Assembly (NCBI GenBank): GCA_913045415.1
Contig: CAJWPW010000008.1
Location: 1 to 14,157, forward strand
Reading direction: 5' to 3'
From: an uncultured Fidelibacterota bacterium
GTDB lineage: Bacteria > Marinisomatota > Marinisomatia > Marinisomatales > UBA1611
DNA length: 14,157 nucleotides
Shown: positions 1-6,299 of the stretch, one piece after another
Layout of the letters: each line of letters starts with the position of its first letter
Position numbering within the stretch: the stretch's first letter is position 1
The notes under the pieces: model-generated
What the model saw: the letters and a program-made list of their open reading frames with translations, nothing else
What the model was told of the DNA's origin: nothing
Databases searched by the model: none
Made by a program: the position numbers and the translations under genes

Positions 1-1
1 C

Positions 2-115
2 AATATTTCTTATCCAAATTATAATTCCTTTAAAATTATTAATTGTACTATTGTTTCATTGATTGAAAGTTGGGGAAATAATTGGACTTGTACTATTGCA
101 AAAAAATCAATTTGA
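2..115 (+). CDS. Possible C-terminal end of an upstream gene (partial, unidentified)
   Basis: This plus-strand frame is open from the left edge for 37 codons and stops at TGA 113-115; the other two plus frames close quickly. The residues end in ESWGNNWTCTIAKKSI, which has a protein-like look with two Trp residues and a basic tail. A terminal beta strand of the form W-x-hydrophobic-A-K is common at the end of class I methyltransferases, but that comparison is only a guess. Thirty-seven open codons in AT-rich DNA is not far from chance, so both the gene and any identity are uncertain. Only sequence to the left of the window could settle it. Confidence 0.22.
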   Translation, partial: NISYPNYNSFKIINCTIVSLIESWGNNWTCTIAKKSI

Positions 116-139
116 TTATTATTCTAAAGAAAATATTAT
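112..139 (+). promoter_or_regulatory. Candidate sigma-70-like promoter for the 239-2301 gene pair
   Basis: TTGATT (112-117) and TATTAT (134-139) are separated by 16 nt, close to a housekeeping -35/-10 pair, and lie about 100 nt before the first start codon. In DNA this AT-rich such matches arise easily by chance, and the -35 overlaps the stop of the possible upstream frame. No FCB-type TAnnTTTG box was seen in this leader on the plus strand. Confidence 0.25.
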
Positions 140-238
140 TTTTCTTGTAGTGGTCATTAGGAAGTTAAAATTTATTGAAAATGCCGTAATATCAGATGAT
201 GTCAGAATCATAATATTCAATAATTCTTTAAACTATTA

Positions 239-1192
239 ATGAAAATAATTCTTAAACCTGAGATTAAGCAAATTACAGAAAATCTAGATCTTTTTCCTAT
301 AATCAGAAATGGATTTGTTGCTTACTCTGAAGGAAAATCTGTTGTTCCTCCTGTAGGTGAACTCTCTTTTAAAAATCCCCCTGGAGATGTTCATATCAAA
401 TATGGGTATATCACTGGTGATAAATATTATGTCATTAAGATTGCATCCGGGTTTTATCAAAACGAAAAGTTGGGTCTCTCTAATGGTTCTGGTCTCATGT
501 TGCTATTTGACCAGAAAACAGGAAAAAATGTTGCATTACTCTCTGATGAAGCCTATCTCACGGATGTACGGACTGCGGTAGCCGGAGCGATTTGCGCACA
601 ACAATTCGCAAATGAGATCCATTGTATTGGTGTGATCGGTACCGGCCTTCAGGCTAGAATGCAGGTGGAGTATTTAAAGAAAATTACGGCATGCAGGAAA
701 GTGATGGTGTGGGGGAGAAACTCGAAAAAATCGAAGGAATATAGTTCTTACATGATGAAATTGGGATTTGAGGTAAAAATATGTGATTCACCAAAATATA
801 TAACGGATTCTTGTAATCTCATTATCACAACCACTGCTGCCACTGAACCCATTTTATTTGCTGATGATATTCAGCAAGGAACGCACATAACAGCAATGGG
901 ATCGGACACACCGGCAAAACAGGAGTTGGATAGTAACATTCTGGGCAAGGCAGATTGTGTGATAGCTGACAGTATTTCTCAATGTATAGAGAGGGGAGAG
1001 ATATCCCACGCAATAAAAGATGGAAAGTTGACGAAAAACAATCTTGTTGAATTAGGGCACGTTTTGAATGGCCAACATCCAGGGCGAACTTCGCAAGACC
1101 AAATAACAGTGGCTGATCTTACGGGTGTAGCAGTTCAGGATATCCAAATTGCCACGGCGGTTTATGAATCTTATATGGAGAATGAATCATGA
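239..1192 (+). CDS. Ornithine cyclodeaminase / mu-crystallin family protein
   Basis: The 317-residue product has the usual family length (about 310-350). Members are NAD(P)-dependent cytosolic enzymes acting on cyclic imines or alpha-amino acids: ornithine cyclodeaminase, ketimine (pyrroline/piperideine-2-carboxylate) reductases, alanine dehydrogenase and EutC-type proteins. Visible marks are a Lys in YVIKIASGF (K67), LTDVRTAVAGA (108-116, Arg111 at the substrate carboxylate site), the Rossmann turn GVIGTGLQA (131-139), the family Asp in MGSD (D223) and a C-terminal ITVADLTGVAVQD (289-301). That last block looks more like EutC-type proteins than classical ornithine cyclodeaminase, so the substrate is open. 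No Shine-Dalgarno precedes the ATG; the start is chosen because the N-terminus fits the family. Its end overlaps the aminotransferase start by 4 nt (ATGA), so the two are probably co-translated. Confidence 0.85.
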   Translation: MKIILKPEIKQITENLDLFPIIRNGFVAYSEGKSVVPPVGELSFKNPPGDVHIKYGYITGDKYYVIKIASGFYQNEKLGLSNGSGLMLLFDQKTGKNVALLSDEAYLTDVRTAVAGAICAQQFANEIHCIGVIGTGLQARMQVEYLKKITACRKVMVWGRNSKKSKEYSSYMMKLGFEVKICDSPKYITDSCNLIITTTAATEPILFADDIQQGTHITAMGSDTPAKQELDSNILGKADCVIADSISQCIERGEISHAIKDGKLTKNNLVELGHVLNGQHPGRTSQDQITVADLTGVAVQDIQIATAVYESYMENES

Positions 1193-2301
1193 AATTTGAA
1201 TTATTTGAATTAGAGAGAAACCAATCTCTTTTTGAAAACGAAGTGGATTATAATTTATCTGAAAGTGGTGTTCACCCGCTGAAAATGAGCGAAATCCTGA
1301 CTGATGATGAACAAAGGGAGTTATTAAATAAAAATTTGTACTATGGATATACCAATGGTACCCCGGAGTTAAGACAAAGGGTTGCGGATATGTATGGTGA
1401 TACATTTTCCATTGAGAATGTTTTGATTACCTCTGGTTCTGCTGAAGCGAACTTTCTTTCTATCATGACCCAGCTTGAATCGGGGGATGAGATTATTTAT
1501 ATGGTTCCCAATTACCTCCAGATCTACCACTTGGCCCGCAGTTTTGGAATTATTGTAAAAAGTCTTCCTTTGCATCAGGAACTTGGCTGGCAGTGGGATC
1601 TTGATGAACTTAAATCTATGGTCACACCCAAAACAAAAATGATTGTCGTCTGTAATCCCAATAATCCAACAGGAGCTTTGATGAATCCTGAGGTAATGGA
1701 TGGAGTCATTGAAGTTGCTCGTGAAACGGGTTGTTGGATTCTTTCCGATGAAGTATATCGTGGTGCAGAATTGGATGGGGTAGAGTGCAGATCTTTTGCA
1801 GGCGCAACAGACAAAACAATAGTAAATGCAGGTCTATCAAAAGCCTATAGTTTACCGGGGCTTCGGCTCGGGTGGACTGTTGGATCTGAAGCGTATATAA
1901 ATCGCGCTTGGTCTTTTCATGATTTTACTGTTATTAATGTGGCATATTTGAGTGATTGGGTGGCCTCTAAAATTCTGGAATATGGTCGTAGAAGAAAGAT
2001 ATTAGACAGAACCAAAGACCATTTAAATCATAATCTTAATATGCTGTGTGACTGGGCTGAACATGTTCCAGCTTTAACAATTACTCGGCCAAAAGCTGCA
2101 GCTATCACTTTTGCTAAATTAAATATTCCCATGAGTTCGGAAGAATTTGTTTTCAACTTGAGAGATAATTTTAGTGTTTTATTAACAGCAGGGAAATGGC
2201 ATGGAATGGAAGGATTTGTTAGGTTTGGTTATGGGACACCTGAAGAATATGTCAGAAGTGGGCTTGACCGGGTATCGGACTTTATAAGAGGAATTGATTA
2301 A
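1189..2301 (+). CDS. Class I/II (fold type I) PLP-dependent aminotransferase
   Basis: This 370-residue cytosolic enzyme transfers an amino group between an amino acid and a keto acid through pyridoxal phosphate. The AAT-superfamily marks appear in order: YGYTNGTPELRQ (52-63), TSGSAEAN (81-88, phosphate-binding turn), NPNNPTG (156-162), SDEVYRG (186-192, Asp187 at the PLP ring nitrogen), NAGLSKAYSLPGLRLGW (213-229, Lys218 as the Schiff-base lysine), and FVRFGYG (343-349, Arg345 as the likely carboxylate-binding Arg). All catalytic residues look intact. The start is fixed by the 4-nt ATGA overlap with the preceding gene, with GGAG a few bases upstream. Coupling to a cyclodeaminase/ketimine-reductase homologue suggests the two act in sequence on one amino acid. 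The substrate cannot be read from the sequence; a related PLP lyase or cyclase such as a capreomycidine-synthase-like enzyme is an alternative. Confidence 0.88.
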   Translation: MKFELFELERNQSLFENEVDYNLSESGVHPLKMSEILTDDEQRELLNKNLYYGYTNGTPELRQRVADMYGDTFSIENVLITSGSAEANFLSIMTQLESGDEIIYMVPNYLQIYHLARSFGIIVKSLPLHQELGWQWDLDELKSMVTPKTKMIVVCNPNNPTGALMNPEVMDGVIEVARETGCWILSDEVYRGAELDGVECRSFAGATDKTIVNAGLSKAYSLPGLRLGWTVGSEAYINRAWSFHDFTVINVAYLSDWVASKILEYGRRRKILDRTKDHLNHNLNMLCDWAEHVPALTITRPKAAAITFAKLNIPMSSEEFVFNLRDNFSVLLTAGKWHGMEGFVRFGYGTPEEYVRSGLDRVSDFIRGID

Positions 2302-2386
2302 ATATTCAATCAGTTTCGTATCGAAAAAACAATTCCAGTTCCGTAGATTGTCCCCCCTCTTTTTTAACTAATCCTAAGAAATAAAA
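2302..2386 (+). other. 85-nt gap between the aminotransferase and phosphomannomutase genes
   Basis: This is the only sizeable gap in the plus-strand block. It contains a short dyad TTTCG-TAT-CGAAA (2314-2326) and a C6 run followed by CTTTTTT (about 2352-2364), but no stem directly before the T run, so no credible intrinsic terminator. The following ATG is preceded by AAGAAATAAAA without a Shine-Dalgarno. A promoter for the downstream genes may lie here, but no -35/-10 pair or TAnnTTTG box is convincing. Confidence 0.4.
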
Positions 2387-3757
2387 ATGACTCTAATTAA
2401 CCCTTATATTTTTCGTGAATATGATATCCGCGGTAAAGTAGTAGAAGACTTCCCCGAACACGTTGTTGTTAAACTAGGTAAAGCCTTTGGCACTTTCGTG
2501 AAACGAGCCGGTGGTCAGGAAATTGCCTTAAGTGGCGATATACGCCTCACTACACCTGATCTTATGACTTATTTTAAAACGGGTGTACTTTCTACCGGAA
2601 TCGATATTATCAATCTCGGTATTATCCCAACACCGGTGAATTATTATTCCATGTTTTATTTAAATGTGTCGGGCGCTGTACAGATCACGGGAAGTCACAA
2701 TCCCCCAGAATTCAACGGTTTCAAATTCTCCTTTGATAAAAAAGCTTTTTTTGGTGATGATATCCAATCCTTGTATCAACTCATGGATAAAATGGATTTT
2801 GAAATAGGGAAAGGGACGGAAGCACGGTTTAAGATTCTGCCTAAGTATAAAGAAATGATCCTGGGAAAAATTAACATTGAACGACCTATGAAAGTGGTTA
2901 TGGATTGTGGGAATGCTGCGGGTGGAATTAATGGACCGGATGTGTTCAATGCTCTTGGGATTGAATTGAAAGAATTATTTTCTGAACCAGACGGGACGTT
3001 CCCGAACCATCATCCTGATCCAACTGTTGAAGAAAATCTCCAATATTTAATCGCAGAAATGAAAACAGGTCAATACGATGTTGGGCTGGCTTTTGATGGT
3101 GATGCAGATCGAGTTGGCGTGGTGGATGAGACGGGTGATATCATTTGGGCAGACCAACTTATGGCACTTTTTTTGCCGGAAATAATTGAAAACGGGGAGG
3201 ATATTCTTTTCGATGTAAAATGCTCCCAGGCTTTGGAAGATATGATCAACCGGTATGGTGGGAATCCCATTATGTGGAAAACAGGCCATTCTCTCATAAA
3301 GCAAAAAATGGGAGAGTTGAATTGTAAGTTTGGTGGTGAAATGAGTGGCCATATATTTTTTGCAGATGATTATTTTGGATATGATGATGCCCTTTATGTG
3401 GGTGCACGATTGGTACAACTCTTATCCCGAACAGATAAAAAACTCTCTGATTTGAAAGCAGAAATTCCAGTTTATTATTCCACACCTGAAATGCGAATGG
3501 AGGCTGAGAGTGACGAGGAAAAATTCAGGATCGCAAAAAAGGCCATCGCATATTTTTCAGAAAATTATAATTGTAGTACTGTGGATGGTGTTCGCATCAA
3601 ATTTGGTGATGGCTGGGGACTAGTTCGTTCGTCGAATACGCAACCTGTGATTGTCTGCCGTTTCGAAGCTAATTCTCTTGAACGTAGGGATGAGATTATG
3701 AATCTGGTCTTAGAAAAACTCAAGGAGTTCGGCAATTTGGAATTGGGCGGACATTAA
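2387..3757 (+). CDS. Phosphomannomutase / phosphoglucomutase
   Basis: The 456-residue alpha-D-phosphohexomutase has AlgC/ManB-like length. It interconverts hexose-6-phosphate and hexose-1-phosphate (mannose or glucose) in the cytosol, supplying GDP-mannose or UDP-glucose precursors. The four active-site segments are intact: the phosphoserine loop TGSHNPPEFNGFK (101-113, Ser103), the Mg-binding loop DGDADR (237-242), the sugar-specificity loop GEMSGH (317-322) and the phosphate-binding loop RSSNTQP (414-420). The N-terminal IFREYDIRG (8-16) is typical of the family. GEMSGH favours dual PMM/PGM activity over phosphoglucosamine mutase. The stop is followed directly by the next ATG (TAA|ATG), and the isomerase two genes on produces its substrates, so a shared sugar-phosphate role is likely. 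Confidence 0.93.
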   Translation: MTLINPYIFREYDIRGKVVEDFPEHVVVKLGKAFGTFVKRAGGQEIALSGDIRLTTPDLMTYFKTGVLSTGIDIINLGIIPTPVNYYSMFYLNVSGAVQITGSHNPPEFNGFKFSFDKKAFFGDDIQSLYQLMDKMDFEIGKGTEARFKILPKYKEMILGKINIERPMKVVMDCGNAAGGINGPDVFNALGIELKELFSEPDGTFPNHHPDPTVEENLQYLIAEMKTGQYDVGLAFDGDADRVGVVDETGDIIWADQLMALFLPEIIENGEDILFDVKCSQALEDMINRYGGNPIMWKTGHSLIKQKMGELNCKFGGEMSGHIFFADDYFGYDDALYVGARLVQLLSRTDKKLSDLKAEIPVYYSTPEMRMEAESDEEKFRIAKKAIAYFSENYNCSTVDGVRIKFGDGWGLVRSSNTQPVIVCRFEANSLERRDEIMNLVLEKLKEFGNLELGGH

Positions 3758-4717
3758 ATGTCAACATTTAATGAATTGATTACCTTTATTAGGAAGGAAG
3801 TGAATCGTGACCTAAAACGGCTTCCGATCCCGAAAAGGCCTGTTTACCTTTATGAGCCAATCCGTTTTGCGCTCCGTGGAAATGGAAAAAGGTTCCGGCC
3901 GATTCTTGTACATCTTGCAGGACGCGCTAACAATGCAGATCCGGATTCGTTAATGAAAATTGCCCTAGCGGTTGAATTGCTTCATAACTTTACTTTAGTT
4001 CACGATGATATTATGGATAACGATAATATGCGCCATGGACAAGCGGCGGTTCATTCTAAATGGGATGAATCAACAGCAATACTTGCAGGTGATGGAATTA
4101 ATGCAATTGCACAAATATTATTAAGTGGAATTCCGGATGGCTCTAATGAAATTTGTCGTTTCTTTAATCAGGCAACCCTGGAAGTATGTGAGGGACAAGC
4201 CTTAGACAAAGAGTTTGAGAATGATTTGTCTATTACTGAAGATCAATATTTAGAAATGATCGAGAAAAAAACGGGATCATTGCTAGGGGCTTGTGCAGCG
4301 TTGTCGGCTACACTTGTTGGCGCTGACCAAGAAGTGATTAATTATTTTGATCAATTTGGTCGTGCTTTGGGAAATGGATTTCAGATCCATGATGACCTTC
4401 TCGAAATCTATGGAAACCCGAATGAAATGGGAAAAAGCCTTGGTAGCGATATTGCGGTAGGAAAGCAAACTATGATGGTAATAAAAGCACGAAACTTATT
4501 TGGAAAAGAATGGGGTGAGATAATAGGTGATCCAGAAAGAATCGATTTCATGGATAAGATACGGTCCTTTTTCACTGAAAACGGGATAGAAAATGAAACT
4601 AAAGGTCTTGCCCAAACTTATTTTGACCTAGCTCGGAATTCCCTTGAAAAGATCGATGGAATCAACTGCAGCGAACTTTTTGATTTTGTTAATTTAGTAG
4701 AAACTAGGAGCTATTAA
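3758..4717 (+). CDS. Polyprenyl diphosphate synthase, probably short-chain (GGPP-type)
   Basis: This 319-residue trans-isoprenyl diphosphate synthase condenses isopentenyl diphosphate with an allylic diphosphate. GNGKRFRP (41-48) is the IPP-binding block. The first Asp-rich motif is DDIMD (83-87) in HNFTLVHDDIMD, without the two-residue insertion of bacterial FPP synthases; MRHGQ (91-95) gives the following Arg. The second motif reads HDDLLE (211-216), with Glu where the family usually has a third Asp, followed by GKSLGSDIAVGKQT (225-238). Phe78, five residues before the first motif, resembles archaeal type-I GGPP synthases, and a bulky residue there limits chain length, so C20 is my guess. 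It sits between two hexose-phosphate genes, adjoining one and overlapping the next by 1 nt, so it is surely co-transcribed. The product could feed carotenoid, quinone or lipid-carrier synthesis. Confidence 0.9.
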   Translation: MSTFNELITFIRKEVNRDLKRLPIPKRPVYLYEPIRFALRGNGKRFRPILVHLAGRANNADPDSLMKIALAVELLHNFTLVHDDIMDNDNMRHGQAAVHSKWDESTAILAGDGINAIAQILLSGIPDGSNEICRFFNQATLEVCEGQALDKEFENDLSITEDQYLEMIEKKTGSLLGACAALSATLVGADQEVINYFDQFGRALGNGFQIHDDLLEIYGNPNEMGKSLGSDIAVGKQTMMVIKARNLFGKEWGEIIGDPERIDFMDKIRSFFTENGIENETKGLAQTYFDLARNSLEKIDGINCSELFDFVNLVETRSY

Positions 4718-5757
4718 TGTCTGATAGATTTGACCCTGAAAATATGTTTGGATCCATCTGGGATTTCCCGGACAATCTTGCCGATGCTATGAAATTGGGG
4801 AATGAAATTTCAATGAAACATTCCTATACTAATATTCGCAATGTGGTTATTGCGGGAATGGGGGGATCTGCCATTGGTGGTGATGTTGTGTCTGTTTTGG
4901 AAAAAGATAATTTGAATGTACCTTTTGTTGTTTGTCGAGGTTATTCACTCCCAAATTGGGTGAATGAAAATACATTGGTTGTTTGTTCATCCTATTCCGG
5001 GAACACAGAAGAAACACTTTCAGCATTGGATGATGCTATATTAAAAAATGCCCAGATTTGTGGTATAACCACAGGTGGAAAAATCGCCAACAAACTAAAA
5101 GAATTGGATAAAGATGTAGTATTGATTCCATCTGGGCTTCAGCCACGTGCTGCCCTTGCTTTCTCGTTTGTTCCCATGGCAAAATGCCTAGAGGAAGCAG
5201 GCGTTTTAACTTTGAGTTTCGATAATTGGATGGATAGTTCAATTGGCGCCATCAATCGTGCTCGGGAAATCTACAGCCTGGGAAATGAAAAAAATCCAGT
5301 CTATGAATTGGCTCAACAGGTATATGATAAAATTCCAGTAATTTATGCAGACAATTCAACTTTGGGAGTGGCTGCTCTTCGGTTGAAGGGACAAATTTGT
5401 GAAAATGGTAAAATGCTCGCTTATCATAATGAACTCCCTGAATTCAATCATAATGAAATCGTGGGATGGGAAAATAATCCTGACATTTTTGAAAAATTAT
5501 TTGTGCTTTGGCTTACGGATGCCGAAGATAATGCCAGAGTGAAATATCGCGAGAAAATTACCCAGGATATCCTGAATGAAGTGGGTGTAGACCAGTACGT
5601 TTTAGAAATGACAGGAAATTCATTTCAAGAACGATTTCTTCATATGATTTACTATGGAGATTGGTTAAGTTATTGGTGTGCAATTCTCCATGGGACTGAT
5701 CCAAGTCCTGTGAAGAAAATTTCAAGACTTAAGGAAGAATTATCGAAAAGACCATGA
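4717..5757 (+). CDS. Bifunctional phosphoglucose/phosphomannose isomerase
   Basis: The 346-residue protein has two SIS domains and interconverts fructose-6-P with glucose-6-P or mannose-6-P. The N-terminal SIS domain shows GMGGSAIGGD (47-56) and SSYSGNTEET (91-100); PRAALAF (143-149) follows. The second domain carries IYADNSTLGVAA (209-220), a Glu in GQICENGK (E229) and ELPEFNHNEIVGW (239-251, His245). The 16-residue Glu-His spacing agrees with my recollection of the catalytic Glu/His pair in the crenarchaeal PGI/PMI. This subfamily is distinct from classical PGI and may be the cell's only such isomerase. AGGAG at 4706-4710 supports the start. It overlaps the previous stop by 1 nt (TAATG) and the next start by 4 nt. 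With the upstream mutase it gives a path from fructose-6-P to mannose-1-P or glucose-1-P. Confidence 0.92.
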   Translation: MSDRFDPENMFGSIWDFPDNLADAMKLGNEISMKHSYTNIRNVVIAGMGGSAIGGDVVSVLEKDNLNVPFVVCRGYSLPNWVNENTLVVCSSYSGNTEETLSALDDAILKNAQICGITTGGKIANKLKELDKDVVLIPSGLQPRAALAFSFVPMAKCLEEAGVLTLSFDNWMDSSIGAINRAREIYSLGNEKNPVYELAQQVYDKIPVIYADNSTLGVAALRLKGQICENGKMLAYHNELPEFNHNEIVGWENNPDIFEKLFVLWLTDAEDNARVKYREKITQDILNEVGVDQYVLEMTGNSFQERFLHMIYYGDWLSYWCAILHGTDPSPVKKISRLKEELSKRP

Positions 5758-6299
5758 TTCCTGTAAAAGTACTTAAGATTTCATACCATCCGGAAAGCAG
5801 AAGTTATGCTGTGATTTTAAAGGAAATTTCTGGTGAAATATGTCTCCCTGTTATTGTAGGCTCATATGAAGCCCAATCCATAGCCCTTGCAATCGAAGTG
5901 GTTGAGACGCCTCGTCCCTTGACTCATGATTTAATCTGTGATGTTATTACCGGTATAGATGGATCATTGAAAACAGTCAGAGTGAGCCATTTGACGGATG
6001 GTGTTTTTTATGCGCAAATGGAATTGGAATCAGATGTTATTGGGAATCGAATAATTGACGCACGTCCCAGTGATGCTATAGCAGTTGCACTTCGAATGAA
6101 GGCGCCGATCTTAGTTGCACCCCGTGTATTGAAGGATGCAGGTGTAAAAGAAGACATGTTGAAAGACGCCAAAAAACCTAGAAAAAAACCAGAATTTTCT
6201 TTAGAAGCATTGAAAGAAAAATTGAAAGAGGCAGTAGAAGAAGAAGAATATGAATTTGCAGCAAAGCTGCGAGATAAGATCAGCAGCCTAGAATCTTAA
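5754..6299 (+). CDS. Bifunctional nuclease (BFN/DUF151) domain protein with C-terminal UVR motif
   Basis: This 181-residue protein begins with a BFN domain (about 1-135). It shows LPVIVGSYEAQSIA (31-44), RPLTHDLICDVI (54-65) and the signature IDARPSDAIAVALR (101-114). A Lys-rich linker (about 138-147) leads to a UVR-type helical hairpin (about 149-181) rich in Glu and Lys, ending EYEFAAKLRDKISSLE, as in UvrB/UvrC and McsA. BFN proteins have been reported as DNase/RNase-like factors, but the biochemical role in bacteria of this type is not established. The architecture is widespread in Bacteroidetes/Chlorobi relatives. The start is set by the 4-nt ATGA overlap with the isomerase. The stop TAA (6297-6299) overlaps the opposing rnc stop. 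Confidence 0.88.
   Translation: MIPVKVLKISYHPESRSYAVILKEISGEICLPVIVGSYEAQSIALAIEVVETPRPLTHDLICDVITGIDGSLKTVRVSHLTDGVFYAQMELESDVIGNRIIDARPSDAIAVALRMKAPILVAPRVLKDAGVKEDMLKDAKKPRKKPEFSLEALKEKLKEAVEEEEYEFAAKLRDKISSLES

Larger units (their letters stand above)
1..238. other. AT-rich leader upstream of the first operon
   Basis: This stretch is very AT-rich and holds no complete gene, tRNA or convincing terminator. One plus-strand frame is open from base 2 to a stop at 113-115 and is listed separately. After that stop there are A/T-rich inverted repeats: AAGAAAA (127-133) with TTTTCTT (140-146), and a nested pair AATAT/ATATT (188-192/213-217) around ATGAT/ATCAT (196-200/207-211). None is followed by a U tract. 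There is no Shine-Dalgarno sequence before the ATG at 239. The repeats may be leader structure or simply a consequence of base composition. Confidence 0.5.

Noticed and set aside
2314..2326. TTTCG-TAT-CGAAA dyad after the aminotransferase gene as a terminator
   Set aside because: The stem is 5 bp with a 3-nt loop and is followed by A residues, not T, on the transcribed strand.
3047..3418. 123-codon minus-strand open frame opposite phosphomannomutase
   Set aside because: It lies wholly within a gene with all family motifs, its product has no recognisable domain, and other shorter frames overlap it in the same place.
6195..6220. Hairpin TTTTCTTT/AAAGAAAA followed by T runs on the minus strand, as a terminator for the fab-rnc operon
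   Set aside because: The stem has one G-C pair and lies in Lys/Glu codons of the nuclease linker; the T run starts five bases after the stem. Too weak to call.
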